Assembly (NCBI GenBank): GCA_947396885.1
Contig: OX377204.1
Span: 53,927,139-53,991,138, forward strand
DNA length: 64,000 nucleotides
Source of the DNA: Heligmosomoides polygyrus polygyrus
Lineage: Eukaryota; Nematoda; Chromadorea; Rhabditida; Heligmosomidae
Reading direction: 5' to 3'
Of this stretch, positions 27,902-37,785 are shown piece by piece. Under the pieces are notes generated by a model. It searched no databases, had not been told where the DNA came from, and was given only the letters and a program-made list of their open reading frames with translations. Position 1 is the stretch's first letter; every line of letters starts with the position of its first letter. The position numbers and the translations under genes were made by a program.

Positions 27902-28032
27902 AATCGTTTTGCAATGTTCCGTGATGCGCAGGTTGGGGGGATGGGAGCTAGCGAGTACACGTACGCGGCGGTCCGCTAGGAGATGAAGTTCTTCGTGGAC
28001 GCAATGGGCTCCATGCCTGTCGGCGGTGCTAT

Positions 28033-28114
28033 GCAGCGATGTGCGGTTGGTTAAGGAGATTGACTCGAAATAAATTGGGCTCTGCCCGCGCAGGTTCGAA
28101 TCCTGCTCGCTGCG
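28033..28114 (+). tRNA. tRNA-Ser(CGA)-like, class H
   Basis: C11G, GGTTGG, G30:A40; TTTT. Confidence 0.6.
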
Positions 28115-28186
28115 AATCGTTTTGCAATGTTCCATGATGCGCAGATTGGGGGATGGAAGCTGCTCCATGCCTGTCGGCGGTGCTAT

Positions 28187-28268
28187 GCAGCGATGTCCGA
28201 GTGGTTAAGGAGATTGACTCGAAATAAATTGGGCTCTGCCCGCGCAGGTTCGAATCCTGCTCGCTGCG
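28187..28268 (+). tRNA. tRNA-Ser(CGA), class C
   Basis: G30:A40; opens the 5,299-bp duplication. Confidence 0.75.
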
Positions 28269-28399
28269 AATCGTTTTGCAATGGTCCGTGATGCGCAGAT
28301 TGGGTGGATGGGAGCTAGCGAGTACACGTACGCGGTGGTCCGCTAGGAGATGAAGTTCTTCGTGGACGCAATGGGCTCCATGCCTGTCGGCGGTGCTAT

Positions 28400-28481
28400 G
28401 CAGCGATGTCCGGCTGGTTAAGGAGACTGACTCGAAATCAATTGGGCTCTGCCCGCGCAGGTTCGAATCCCGCTCGCTGCG
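28400..28481 (+). tRNA. tRNA-Ser(CGA)-like, class G
   Basis: GGCTGG; C28:A42, A51:C63; TTTT. Confidence 0.6.
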
Positions 28482-28612
28482 AATCGTTTTGCAATGTTCC
28501 GTGATGCGCAGATTGGGTGGATGGGAGCTAACGAGTACACGTACGCGGTGGTCCGCTAGGAGATGAAGTTCTTCGTGGACGCAATGGGCTCCATGCCTGT
28601 CGGCGGTGCTAT

Positions 28613-28694
28613 GCAGCGATGTCCGGTTGGTTAAGGAGATTGACTCGAAATCAATTGGGCTCTGCCCGCGCAGGTTCGAATCCTGCTCGCTGCG
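28613..28694 (+). tRNA. tRNA-Ser(CGA), class D
   Basis: Stems paired; GGTTGG; gattatgggg spacer. Confidence 0.75.
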
Positions 28695-28825
28695 AATCGT
28701 TTTGCAATGTTCCGTGATGCGCAGATTATGGGGATGGGAGCTAGCGAGTACACGTACGCGGTGGTCCGCTAGGAGATGAAGTTCTTCGTGGACGCAATGG
28801 GCTCCATGCCTGTCGGCGGTGCTAT

Positions 28826-28907
28826 GCAGCGATGTCCGAGTGGTTAAGGAGATGGACTCGAAATCAATTGGGCTCTGCCCGCGCAGGTTCGAATCCCGCT
28901 CGCTGCG
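28826..28907 (+). tRNA. tRNA-Ser(CGA), class I
   Basis: Class I exemplar: A box intact, but G29:A41 (ATGGA/TCAAT) and A51:C63; TTTT present. Class I is seen only right of about 28 kb. Confidence 0.68.
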
Positions 28908-29038
28908 AATCGTTTTGCAATGTTCCGTGATGCGCAGATTGGGGGGATGGGAGCTAGCGAGTACACGTACGCGGTGGTCCGCTAGGAGATGAAGTTCTTC
29001 GTGGACGCAATGGGCTCCATGCCTGTCGGCGGTGCTAT

Positions 29039-29120
29039 GCAGCGATGTCCGGTTGGTTAAGGAGATTGACTCGAAATCAATTGGGCTCTGCCCGCGCAGG
29101 TTCGAATCCTGCTCGCTGCG
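29039..29120 (+). tRNA. tRNA-Ser(CGA), class D
   Basis: Stems paired; GGTTGG; TTTT. Confidence 0.75.
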
Positions 29121-29251
29121 AATCGTTTTGCAATGGTCCGTGATGCGCAGATTGGGTGGATGGGAGCTAGCGAGTACACGTACGCGGTGGTCCGCTAGGA
29201 GATGAAGTTCTTCGTGGACGCAATGGGCTCCATGCCTGTCGGCGGTGCTAT

Positions 29252-29333
29252 GCAGCGATGTCCGGCTGGTTAAGGAGACTGACTCGAAATCAATTGGGCT
29301 CTGCCCGCGCAGGTTCGAATCCCGCTCGCTGCG
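29252..29333 (+). tRNA. tRNA-Ser(CGA)-like, class G
   Basis: GGCTGG; C28:A42, A51:C63; TTTT. Confidence 0.6.
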
Positions 29334-29464
29334 AATCGTTTTGCAATGTTCCGTGATGCGCAGATTGGGGGGATGGGAGCTAGCGAGTACACGTACGCGG
29401 CGGTCCGCTAGGAGATGAAGTTCTTCGTGGACGCAATGGGCTCCATGCCTGTCGGCGGTGCTAT

Positions 29465-29546
29465 GCAGCGATGTGCGGTTGGTTAAGGAGATTGACTCGA
29501 AATAAATTGGGCTCTGCCCGCGCAGGTTCGAATCCTGCTCGCTGCG
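29465..29546 (+). tRNA. tRNA-Ser(CGA)-like, class H
   Basis: C11G, GGTTGG, G30:A40; TTTT. Confidence 0.6.
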
Positions 29547-29618
29547 AATCGTTTTGCAATGTTCCATGATGCGCAGATTGGGGGATGGAAGCTGCTCCAT
29601 GCCTGTCGGCGGTGCTAT

Positions 29619-29700
29619 GCAGCGATGTCCGAGTGGTTAAGGAGATTGACTCGAAATAAATTGGGCTCTGCCCGCGCAGGTTCGAATCCTGCTCGCTGCG
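29619..29700 (+). tRNA. tRNA-Ser(CGA), class C
   Basis: G30:A40; TTTT. Confidence 0.75.
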
Positions 29701-29831
29701 AATCGTTTTGCAATGGTCCGTGATGCGCAGATTGGGTGGATGGGAGCTAGCGAGTACACGTACGCGGTGGTCCGCTAGGAGATGAAGTTCTTCGTGGACG
29801 CAATGGGCTCCATGCCTGTCGGCGGTGCTAT

Positions 29832-29913
29832 GCAGCGATGTCCGGTTGGTTAAGGAGATTGACTCGAAATCAATTGGGCTCTGCCCGCGCAGGTTCGAAT
29901 CCTGCTCGCTGCG
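29832..29913 (+). tRNA. tRNA-Ser(CGA), class D
   Basis: Stems paired; GGTTGG; TTTT. Confidence 0.75.
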
Positions 29914-30044
29914 AATCGTTTTGCAATGTTCCGTGATGCGCAGATTATGGGGATGGGAGCTAGCGAGTACACGTACGCGGTGGTCCGCTAGGAGATGAAG
30001 TTCTTCGTGGACGCAATGGGCTCCATGCCTGTCGGCGGTGCTAT

Positions 30045-30126
30045 GCAGCGATGTCCGAGTGGTTAAGGAGATGGACTCGAAATCAATTGGGCTCTGCCCG
30101 CGCAGGTTCGAATCCCGCTCGCTGCG
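30045..30126 (+). tRNA. tRNA-Ser(CGA), class I
   Basis: G29:A41, A51:C63; TTTT. Confidence 0.68.
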
Positions 30127-30257
30127 AATCGTTTTGCAATGTTCCGTGATGCGCAGATTGGGGGGATGGGAGCTAGCGAGTACACGTACGCGGTGGTCCG
30201 CTAGGAGATGAAGTTCTTCGTGGACGCAATGGGCTCCATGCTTGTCGGCGGTGCTAT

Positions 30258-30339
30258 GCAGCGATGTCCGGTTGGTTAAGGAGATTGACTCGAAATCAAT
30301 TGGGCTCTGCCCGCGCAGGTTCGAATCCTGCTCGCTGCG
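30258..30339 (+). tRNA. tRNA-Ser(CGA), class D
   Basis: Stems paired; GGTTGG; leader catgcttgtcgg, typical after class I. Confidence 0.75.
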
Positions 30340-30470
30340 AATCGTTTTGCAATGGTCCGTGATGCGCAGATTGGGTGGATGGGAGCTAGCGAGTACACGT
30401 ACGCGGTGGTCCGCTAGGAGATGAAGTTCTTCGTGGACGCAATGGGCTCCATGCCTGTCGGCGGTGCTAT

Positions 30471-30552
30471 GCAGCGATGTCCGGCTGGTTAAGGAGACTG
30501 ACTCGAAATCAATTGGGCTCTGCCCGCGCAGGTTCGAATCCCGCTCGCTGCG
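30471..30552 (+). tRNA. tRNA-Ser(CGA)-like, class G
   Basis: GGCTGG; C28:A42, A51:C63; TTTT. Confidence 0.6.
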
Positions 30553-30683
30553 AATCGTTTTGCAATGTTCCGTGATGCGCAGATTGGGGGGATGGGAGCT
30601 AGCGAGTACACGTACGCGGCGGTCCGCTAGGAGATGAAGTTCTTCGTGGACGCAATGGGCTCCATGCCTGTCGGCGGTGCTAT

Positions 30684-30765
30684 GCAGCGATGTCCGGCTG
30701 GTTAAGGAGACTGACTCGAAATCAATTGGGCTCTGCCCGCGCAGGTTCGAATCCCGCTCGCTGCG
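30684..30765 (+). tRNA. tRNA-Ser(CGA)-like, class G
   Basis: Second of two adjacent G copies; a 155-bp step follows. Confidence 0.6.
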
Positions 30766-30838
30766 AATCGTTTTGCAATGTTCCGTGATGCGCAGATTGG
30801 GGGGATGGGAGCTGCTCCATGCCTGTCGGCGGTGCTAC

Positions 30839-30920
30839 GCAGCGATGTCCGAGTGGTTAAGGAGATTGACTCGAAATAAATTGGGCTCTGCCCGCGCAGG
30901 TTCGAATCCTGCTCGCTGCG
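30839..30920 (+). tRNA. tRNA-Ser(CGA), class C
   Basis: G30:A40; gctac leader; TTTT. Confidence 0.75.
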
Positions 30921-31051
30921 AATCGTTTTGCAATGGTCCGTGATGCGCAGATTGGGTGGATGGGAGCTAACGAGTACACGTACGCGGTGGTCCGCTAGGA
31001 GATGAAGTTCTTCGTGGACGCAATGGGCTCCATGCCTGTCGGCGGTGCTAT

Positions 31052-31133
31052 GCAGCGATGTCCGGTTGGTTAAGGAGATTGACTCGAAATCAATTGGGCT
31101 CTGCCCGCGCAGGTTCGAATCCTGCTCGCTGCG
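31052..31133 (+). tRNA. tRNA-Ser(CGA), class D
   Basis: Stems paired; GGTTGG; TTTT. Confidence 0.75.
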
Positions 31134-31264
31134 AATCGTTTTGCAATGTTCCGTGATGCGCAGATTATGGGGATGGGAGCTAGCGAGTACACGTACGCGG
31201 TGGTCCGCTAGGAGATGAAGTTCTTCGTGGACGCAATGGGCTCCATGCCTGTCGGCGGTGCTAT

Positions 31265-31346
31265 GCAGCGATGTCCGAGTGGTTAAGGAGATGGACTCGA
31301 AATCAATTGGGCTCTGCCCGCGCAGGTTCGAATCCCGCTCGCTGCG
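31265..31346 (+). tRNA. tRNA-Ser(CGA), class I
   Basis: G29:A41, A51:C63; TTTT. Confidence 0.68.
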
Positions 31347-31477
31347 AATCGTTTTGCAATGTTCCGTGATGCGCAGATTGGGGGGATGGGAGCTAGCGAG
31401 TACACGTACGCGGTGGTCCGCTAGGAGATGAAGTTCTTCGTGGACGCAATGGGCTCCATGCTTGTCGGCGGTGCTAT

Positions 31478-31559
31478 GCAGCGATGTCCGGTTGGTTAAG
31501 GAGATTGACTCGAAATCAATTGGGCTCTGCCCGCGCAGGTTCGAATCCTGCTCGCTGCG
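31478..31559 (+). tRNA. tRNA-Ser(CGA), class D
   Basis: Stems paired; GGTTGG; cttgtcgg leader. Confidence 0.75.
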
Positions 31560-31690
31560 AATCGTTTTGCAATGGTCCGTGATGCGCAGATTGGGTGGAT
31601 GGGAGCTAGCGAGTACACGTACGCGGTGGTCCGCTAGGAGATGAAGTTCTTCGTGGACGCAATGGGCTCCATGCCTGTCGGCGGTGCTAT

Positions 31691-31772
31691 GCAGCGATGT
31701 CCGGCTGGTTAAGGAGACTGACTCGAAATCAATTGGGCTCTGCCCGCGCAGGTTCGAATCCCGCTCGCTGCG
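31691..31772 (+). tRNA. tRNA-Ser(CGA)-like, class G
   Basis: GGCTGG; C28:A42, A51:C63; TTTT. Confidence 0.6.
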
Positions 31773-31883
31773 AATCGTTTTGCAATGTTCCGTGATGCGC
31801 AGATTGGGGGGATGGGAGCTAGCGAGTACACGTACGCGGCGGTCCGCTAGGAGATGAAGTTCTTCGTGGACGCAATGGGCTCC

Positions 31884-31906
31884 AGGTTCGAATCCTGCTC
31901 GCTGCG
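31884..31906 (+). pseudogene. truncated tRNA-Ser 3' half
   Basis: Only the last 23 nt of a tRNA remain (T loop, 3' T stem, acceptor 3' strand, discriminator), joined to gggctcc of a long spacer. About 79 bp (20 of leader and 59 of tRNA) are missing, with CA shared at the joint. B box and TTTT survive. Confidence 0.88.
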
Positions 31907-31978
31907 AATCGTTTTGCAATGTTCCATGATGCGCAGATTGGGGGATGGAAGCTGCTCCATGCCTGTCGGCGGTGCTAT

Positions 31979-32060
31979 GCAGCGATGTCCGAGTGGTTAA
32001 GGAGATTGACTCGAAATAAATTGGGCTCTGCCCGCGCAGGTTCGAATCCTGCTCGCTGCG
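31979..32060 (+). tRNA. tRNA-Ser(CGA), class C
   Basis: G30:A40; TTTT. Confidence 0.75.
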
Positions 32061-32191
32061 AATCGTTTTGCAATGGTCCGTGATGCGCAGATTGGGTGGA
32101 TGGGAGCTAACGAGTACACGTACGCGGTGGTCCGCTAGGAGATGAAGTTCTTCGTGGACGCAATGGGCTCCATGCCTGTCGGCGGTGCTAT

Positions 32192-32273
32192 GCAGCGATG
32201 TCCGGTTGGTTAAGGAGATTGACTCGAAATCAATTGGGCTCTGCCCGCGCAGGTTCGAATCCTGCTCGCTGCG
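32192..32273 (+). tRNA. tRNA-Ser(CGA), class D
   Basis: Stems paired; GGTTGG; TTTT. Confidence 0.75.
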
Positions 32274-32404
32274 AATCGTTTTGCAATGTTCCGTGATGCG
32301 CAGATTATGGGGATGGGAGCTAGCGAGTACACGTACGCGGTGGTCCGCTAGGAGATGAAGTTCTTCGTGGACGCAATGGGCTCCATGCCTGTCGGCGGTG
32401 CTAT

Positions 32405-32486
32405 GCAGCGATGTCCGAGTGGTTAAGGAGATGGACTCGAAATCAATTGGGCTCTGCCCGCGCAGGTTCGAATCCCGCTCGCTGCG
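32405..32486 (+). tRNA. tRNA-Ser(CGA), class I
   Basis: G29:A41, A51:C63; TTTT. Confidence 0.68.
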
Positions 32487-32617
32487 AATCGTTTTGCAAT
32501 GTTCCGTGATGCGCAGATTGGGGGGATGGGAGCTAGCGAGTACACGTACGCGGTGGTCCGCTAGGAGATGAAGTTCTTCGTGGACGCAATGGGCTCCATG
32601 CTTGTCGGCGGTGCTAT

Positions 32618-32699
32618 GCAGCGATGTCCGGTTGGTTAAGGAGATTGACTCGAAATCAATTGGGCTCTGCCCGCGCAGGTTCGAATCCTGCTCGCTGCG
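32618..32699 (+). tRNA. tRNA-Ser(CGA), class D
   Basis: Stems paired; GGTTGG; cttgtcgg leader. Confidence 0.75.
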
Positions 32700-32830
32700 A
32701 ATCGTTTTGCAATGGTCCGTGATGCGCAGATTGGGTGGATGGGAGCTAGCGAGTACACGTACGCGGTGGTCCGTTAGGAGATGAAGTTCTTCGTGGACGC
32801 AATGGGCTCCATGCCTGTCGGCGGTGCTAT

Positions 32831-32912
32831 GCAGCGATGTCCGGCTGGTTAAGGAGACTGACTCGAAATCAATTGGGCTCTGCCCGCGCAGGTTCGAATC
32901 CCGCTCGCTGCG
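32831..32912 (+). tRNA. tRNA-Ser(CGA)-like, class G
   Basis: GGCTGG; C28:A42, A51:C63; TTTT. Confidence 0.6.
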
Positions 32913-33023
32913 AATCGTTTTGCAATGTTCCGTGATGCGCAGATTGGGGGGATGGGAGCTAGCGAGTACACGTACGCGGCGGTCCGCTAGGAGATGAAGT
33001 TCTTCGTGGACGCAATGGGCTCC

Positions 33024-33046
33024 AGGTTCGAATCCTGCTCGCTGCG
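33024..33046 (+). pseudogene. truncated tRNA-Ser 3' half
   Basis: Same joint as 31884, co-amplified in the 1,140-bp unit. Confidence 0.88.
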
Positions 33047-33118
33047 AATCGTTTTGCAATGTTCCATGATGCGCAGATTGGGGGATGGAAGCTGCTCCAT
33101 GCCTGTCGGCGGTGCTAT

Positions 33119-33200
33119 GCAGCGATGTCCGAGTGGTTAAGGAGATTGACTCGAAATAAATTGGGCTCTGCCCGCGCAGGTTCGAATCCTGCTCGCTGCG
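33119..33200 (+). tRNA. tRNA-Ser(CGA), class C
   Basis: G30:A40; TTTT. Confidence 0.75.
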
Positions 33201-33331
33201 AATCGTTTTGCAATGGTCCGTGATGCGCAGATTGGGTGGATGGGAGCTAACGAGTACACGTACGCGGTGGTCCGCTAGGAGATGAAGTTCTTCGTGGACC
33301 CAATGGGCTCCATGCCTGTCGGCGGTGCTAT

Positions 33332-33413
33332 GCAGCGATGTCCGGTTGGTTAAGGAGATTGACTCGAAATCAATTGGGCTCTGCCCGCGCAGGTTCGAAT
33401 CCTGCTCGCTGCG
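33332..33413 (+). tRNA. tRNA-Ser(CGA), class D
   Basis: Stems paired; GGTTGG; leader has gtggaccc; short spacer follows, unusual for D. Confidence 0.75.
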
Positions 33414-33485
33414 AATCGTTTTGCAATGTTCCATGATGCGCAGATTGGGGGATGGAAGCTGCTCCATGCCTGTCGGCGGTGCTAT

Positions 33486-33567
33486 GCAGCGATGTCCGAG
33501 TGGTTAAGGAGATTGACTCGAAATAAATTGGGCTCTGCCCGCGCAGGTTCGAATCCTGCTCGCTGCG
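33486..33567 (+). tRNA. tRNA-Ser(CGA), class C
   Basis: G30:A40; start of duplication copy 2. Confidence 0.75.
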
Positions 33568-33698
33568 AATCGTTTTGCAATGGTCCATGATGCGCAGATT
33601 GGGTGGATGGGAGCTAGCGAGTACACGTACGCGGTGGTCCGCTAGGAGATGAAGTTCTTCGTGGACGCAATGGGCTCCATGCCTGTCGGCGGTGCTAT

Positions 33699-33780
33699 GC
33701 AGCGATGTCCGGCTGGTTAAGGAGACTGACTCGAAATCAATTGGGCTCTGCCCGCGCAGGTTCGAATCCCGCTCGCTGCG
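33699..33780 (+). tRNA. tRNA-Ser(CGA)-like, class G
   Basis: GGCTGG; C28:A42, A51:C63; TTTT. Confidence 0.6.
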
Positions 33781-33911
33781 AATCGTTTTGCAATGTTCCG
33801 TGATGCGCAGATTGGGTGGATGGGAGCTAACGAGTACACGTACGCGGTGGTCCGCTAGGAGATGAAGTTCTTCGTGGACGCAATGGGCTCCATGCCTGTC
33901 GGCGGTGCTAT

Positions 33912-33993
33912 GCAGCGATGTCCGGTTGGTTAAGGAGATTGACTCGAAATCAATTGGGCTCTGCCCGCGCAGGTTCGAATCCTGCTCGCTGCG
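33912..33993 (+). tRNA. tRNA-Ser(CGA), class D
   Basis: Stems paired; GGTTGG; TTTT. Confidence 0.75.
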
Positions 33994-34124
33994 AATCGTT
34001 TTGCAATGTTCCGTGATGCGCAGATTATGGGGATGGGAGCTAGCGAGTACACGTACGCGGTGGTCCGCTAGGAGATGAAGTTCTTCGTGGACGCAATGGG
34101 CTCCATGCCTGTCGGCGGTGCTAT

Positions 34125-34206
34125 GCAGCGATGTCCGAGTGGTTAAGGAGATGGACTCGAAATCAATTGGGCTCTGCCCGCGCAGGTTCGAATCCCGCTC
34201 GCTGCG
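34125..34206 (+). tRNA. tRNA-Ser(CGA), class I
   Basis: G29:A41, A51:C63; TTTT. Confidence 0.68.
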
Positions 34207-34337
34207 AATCGTTTTGCAATGTTCCGTGATGCGCAGATTGGGGGGATGGGAGCTAGCGAGTACACGTACGCGGTGGTCCGCTAGGAGATGAAGTTCTTCG
34301 TGGACGCAATGGGCTCCATGCCTGTCGGCGGTGCTAT

Positions 34338-34419
34338 GCAGCGATGTCCGGTTGGTTAAGGAGATTGACTCGAAATCAATTGGGCTCTGCCCGCGCAGGT
34401 TCGAATCCTGCTCGCTGCG
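34338..34419 (+). tRNA. tRNA-Ser(CGA), class D
   Basis: Stems paired; GGTTGG; TTTT. Confidence 0.75.
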
Positions 34420-34550
34420 AATCGTTTTGCAATGGTCCGTGATGCGCAGATTGGGTGGATGGGAGCTAGCGAGTACACGTACGCGGTGGTCCGCTAGGAG
34501 ATGAAGTTCTTCGTGGACGCAATGGGCTCCATGCCTGTCGGCGGTGCTAT

Positions 34551-34632
34551 GCAGCGATGTCCGGCTGGTTAAGGAGACTGACTCGAAATCAATTGGGCTC
34601 TGCCCGCGCAGGTTCGAATCCCGCTCGCTGCG
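34551..34632 (+). tRNA. tRNA-Ser(CGA)-like, class G
   Basis: GGCTGG; C28:A42, A51:C63; TTTT. Confidence 0.6.
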
Positions 34633-34763
34633 AATCGTTTTGCAATGTTCCGTGATGCGCAGATTGGGGGGATGGGAGCTAGCGAGTACACGTACGCGGC
34701 GGTCCGCTAGGAGATGAAGTTCTTCGTGGACGCAATGGGCTCCATGCCTGTCGGCGGTGCTAT

Positions 34764-34845
34764 GCAGCGATGTGCGGTTGGTTAAGGAGATTGACTCGAA
34801 ATAAATTGGGCTCTGCCCGCGCAGGTTCGAATCCTGCTCGCTGCG
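34764..34845 (+). tRNA. tRNA-Ser(CGA)-like, class H
   Basis: C11G, GGTTGG, G30:A40; TTTT. Confidence 0.6.
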
Positions 34846-34917
34846 AATCGTTTTGCAATGTTCCATGATGCGCAGATTGGGGGATGGAAGCTGCTCCATG
34901 CCTGTCGGCGGTGCTAT

Positions 34918-34999
34918 GCAGCGATGTCCGAGTGGTTAAGGAGATTGACTCGAAATAAATTGGGCTCTGCCCGCGCAGGTTCGAATCCTGCTCGCTGCG
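34918..34999 (+). tRNA. tRNA-Ser(CGA), class C
   Basis: G30:A40; TTTT. Confidence 0.75.
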
Positions 35000-35130
35000 A
35001 ATCGTTTTGCAATGGTCCGTGATGCGCAGATTGGGTGGATGGGAGCTAGCGAGTACACGTACGCGGTGGTCCGCTAGGAGATGAAGTTCTTCGTGGACGC
35101 AATGGGCTCCATGCCTGTCGGCGGTGCTAT

Positions 35131-35212
35131 GCAGCGATGTCCGGTTGGTTAAGGAGATTGACTCGAAATCAATTGGGCTCTGCCCGCGCAGGTTCGAATC
35201 CTGCTCGCTGCG
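35131..35212 (+). tRNA. tRNA-Ser(CGA), class D
   Basis: Stems paired; GGTTGG; TTTT. Confidence 0.75.
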
Positions 35213-35343
35213 AATCGTTTTGCAATGTTCCGTGATGCGCAGATTATGGGGATGGGAGCTAGCGAGTACACGTACGCGGTGGTCCGCTAGGAGATGAAGT
35301 TCTTCGTGGACGCAATGGGCTCCATGCCTGTCGGCGGTGCTAT

Positions 35344-35425
35344 GCAGCGATGTCCGAGTGGTTAAGGAGATGGACTCGAAATCAATTGGGCTCTGCCCGC
35401 GCAGGTTCGAATCCCGCTCGCTGCG
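35344..35425 (+). tRNA. tRNA-Ser(CGA), class I
   Basis: G29:A41, A51:C63; TTTT. Confidence 0.68.
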
Positions 35426-35556
35426 AATCGTTTTGCAATGTTCCGTGATGCGCAGATTGGGGGGATGGGAGCTAGCGAGTACACGTACGCGGTGGTCCGC
35501 TAGGAGATGAAGTTCTTCGTGGACGCAATGGGCTCCATGCTTGTCGGCGGTGCTAT

Positions 35557-35638
35557 GCAGCGATGTCCGGTTGGTTAAGGAGATTGACTCGAAATCAATT
35601 GGGCTCTGCCCGCGCAGGTTCGAATCCTGCTCGCTGCG
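35557..35638 (+). tRNA. tRNA-Ser(CGA), class D
   Basis: Stems paired; GGTTGG; cttgtcgg leader. Confidence 0.75.
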
Positions 35639-35769
35639 AATCGTTTTGCAATGGTCCGTGATGCGCAGATTGGGTGGATGGGAGCTAGCGAGTACACGTA
35701 CGCGGTGGTCCGCTAGGAGATGAAGTTCTTCGTGGACGCAATGGGCTCCATGCCTGTCGGCGGTGCTAT

Positions 35770-35851
35770 GCAGCGATGTCCGGCTGGTTAAGGAGACTGA
35801 CTCGAAATCAATTGGGCTCTGCCCGCGCAGGTTCGAATCCCGCTCGCTGCG
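35770..35851 (+). tRNA. tRNA-Ser(CGA)-like, class G
   Basis: GGCTGG; C28:A42, A51:C63; TTTT. Confidence 0.6.
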
Positions 35852-35982
35852 AATCGTTTTGCAATGTTCCGTGATGCGCAGATTGGGGGGATGGGAGCTA
35901 GCGAGTACACGTACGCGGCGGTCCGCTAGGAGATGAAGTTCTTCGTGGACGCAATGGGCTCCATGCCTGTCGGCGGTGCTAT

Positions 35983-36064
35983 GCAGCGATGTCCGGCTGG
36001 TTAAGGAGACTGACTCGAAATCAATTGGGCTCTGCCCGCGCAGGTTCGAATCCCGCTCGCTGCG
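35983..36064 (+). tRNA. tRNA-Ser(CGA)-like, class G
   Basis: Twin of 30684; 155-bp step follows. Confidence 0.6.
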
Positions 36065-36137
36065 AATCGTTTTGCAATGTTCCGTGATGCGCAGATTGGG
36101 GGGATGGGAGCTGCTCCATGCCTGTCGGCGGTGCTAC

Positions 36138-36219
36138 GCAGCGATGTCCGAGTGGTTAAGGAGATTGACTCGAAATAAATTGGGCTCTGCCCGCGCAGGT
36201 TCGAATCCTGCTCGCTGCG
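36138..36219 (+). tRNA. tRNA-Ser(CGA), class C
   Basis: G30:A40; gctac leader as at 30839. Confidence 0.75.
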
Positions 36220-36350
36220 AATCGTTTTGCAATGGTCCGTGATGCGCAGATTGGGTGGATGGGAGCTAACGAGTACACGTACGCGGTGGTCCGCTAGGAG
36301 ATGAAGTTCTTCGTGGACGCAATGGGCTCCATGCCTGTCGGCGGTGCTAT

Positions 36351-36432
36351 GCAGCGATGTCCGGTTGGTTAAGGAGATTGACTCGAAATCAATTGGGCTC
36401 TGCCCGCGCAGGTTCGAATCCTGCTCGCTGCG
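36351..36432 (+). tRNA. tRNA-Ser(CGA), class D
   Basis: Stems paired; GGTTGG; TTTT. Confidence 0.75.
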
Positions 36433-36563
36433 AATCGTTTTGCAATGTTCCGTGATGCGCAGATTATGGGGATGGGAGCTAGCGAGTACACGTACGCGGT
36501 GGTCCGCTAGGAGATGAAGTTCTTCGTGGACGCAATGGGCTCCATGCCTGTCGGCGGTGCTAT

Positions 36564-36645
36564 GCAGCGATGTCCGAGTGGTTAAGGAGATGGACTCGAA
36601 ATCAATTGGGCTCTGCCCGCGCAGGTTCGAATCCCGCTCGCTGCG
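36564..36645 (+). tRNA. tRNA-Ser(CGA), class I
   Basis: G29:A41, A51:C63; TTTT. Confidence 0.68.
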
Positions 36646-36776
36646 AATCGTTTTGCAATGTTCCGTGATGCGCAGATTGGGGGGATGGGAGCTAGCGAGT
36701 ACACGTACGCGGTGGTCCGCTAGGAGATGAAGTTCTTCGTGGACGCAATGGGCTCCATGCTTGTCGGCGGTGCTAT

Positions 36777-36858
36777 GCAGCGATGTCCGGTTGGTTAAGG
36801 AGATTGACTCGAAATCAATTGGGCTCTGCCCGCGCAGGTTCGAATCCTGCTCGCTGCG
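36777..36858 (+). tRNA. tRNA-Ser(CGA), class D
   Basis: Stems paired; GGTTGG; cttgtcgg leader. Confidence 0.75.
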
Positions 36859-36989
36859 AATCGTTTTGCAATGGTCCGTGATGCGCAGATTGGGTGGATG
36901 GGAGCTAGCGAGTACACGTACGCGGTGGTCCGCTAGGAGATGAAGTTCTTCGTGGACGCAGTGGGCTCCATGCCTGTCGGCGGTGCTAT

Positions 36990-37071
36990 GCAGCGATGTC
37001 CGGCTGGTTAAGGAGACTGACTCGAAATCAATTGGGCTCTGCCCGCGCAGGTTCGAATCCCGCTCGCTGCG
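36990..37071 (+). tRNA. tRNA-Ser(CGA)-like, class G
   Basis: GGCTGG; C28:A42, A51:C63; TTTT. Confidence 0.6.
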
Positions 37072-37182
37072 AATCGTTTTGCAATGTTCCGTGATGCGCA
37101 GATTGGGGGGATGGGAGCTAGCGAGTACACGTACGCGGCGGTCCGCTAGGAGATGAAGTTCTTCGTGGACGCAATGGGCTCC

Positions 37183-37205
37183 AGGTTCGAATCCTGCTCG
37201 CTGCG
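37183..37205 (+). pseudogene. truncated tRNA-Ser 3' half
   Basis: Same joint as 31884; B box and TTTT kept. Confidence 0.88.
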
Positions 37206-37277
37206 AATCGTTTTGCAATGTTCCATGATGCGCAGATTGGGGGATGGAAGCTGCTCCATGCCTGTCGGCGGTGCTAT

Positions 37278-37359
37278 GCAGCGATGTCCGAGTGGTTAAG
37301 GAGATTGACTCGAAATAAATTGGGCTCTGCCCGCGCAGGTTCGAATCCTGCTCGCTGCG
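37278..37359 (+). tRNA. tRNA-Ser(CGA), class C
   Basis: G30:A40; TTTT. Confidence 0.75.
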
Positions 37360-37490
37360 AATCGTTTTGCAATGGTCCGTGATGCGCAGATTGGGTGGAT
37401 GGGAGCTAACGAGTACACGTACGCGGTGGTCCGCTAGGAGATGAAGTTCTTCGTGGACCCAATGGGCTCCATGCCTGTCGGCGGTGCTAT

Positions 37491-37572
37491 GCAGCGATGT
37501 CCGGTTGGTTAAGGAGATTGACTCGAAATCAATTGGGCTCTGCCCGCGCAGGTTCGAATCCTGCTCGCTGCG
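37491..37572 (+). tRNA. tRNA-Ser(CGA), class D
   Basis: Stems paired; GGTTGG; gtggaccc leader; gattatgtgg spacer allele. The expected class I unit after it is missing. Confidence 0.75.
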
Positions 37573-37703
37573 AATCGTTTTGCAATGTTCCGTGATGCGC
37601 AGATTATGTGGATGGGAGCTAGCGAGTACACGTACGCGGTGGTCCGCTAGGAGATGAAGTTCTTCGTGGACGCAATGGGCTCCATGCTTGTCGGCGGTGC
37701 TAT

Positions 37704-37785
37704 GCAGCGATGTCCGGTTGGTTAAGGAGATTGACTCGAAATCAATTGGGCTCTGCCCGCGCAGGTTCGAATCCTGCTCGCTGCG
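37704..37785 (+). tRNA. tRNA-Ser(CGA), class D
   Basis: Stems paired; GGTTGG; cttgtcgg leader. Confidence 0.75.

Larger units (their letters stand above)
30839..33118 (+). repeat. 1,140-bp higher-order unit, two in tandem
   Basis: C-D-I-D-G plus a truncated tRNA 3' half, 30839-31978 and 31979-33118. The same 1,140-bp unit is seen at 36138-37277 and 38205-39344. A 927-bp version that lost one 213-bp unit is at 37278-38204. Confidence 0.85.
28187..33485 (+). repeat. 5,299-bp segmental duplication, copy 1
   Basis: Class string C G D I D G H / C D I D G G / C D I D G fragment / C D I D G fragment / C D. It recurs 5,299 bp to the right with the same starts and the same rare signs, such as the pair of adjacent G copies and the tacgcagcg variant before the C copy. 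Confidence 0.85.
33486..37600 (+). repeat. 5,299-bp segmental duplication, copy 2
   Basis: Collinear with 28187-32300. Collinearity then ends because one I-containing 213-bp unit is missing after the copy at 37491, so the offset drops to 5,086 bp. Confidence 0.82.
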
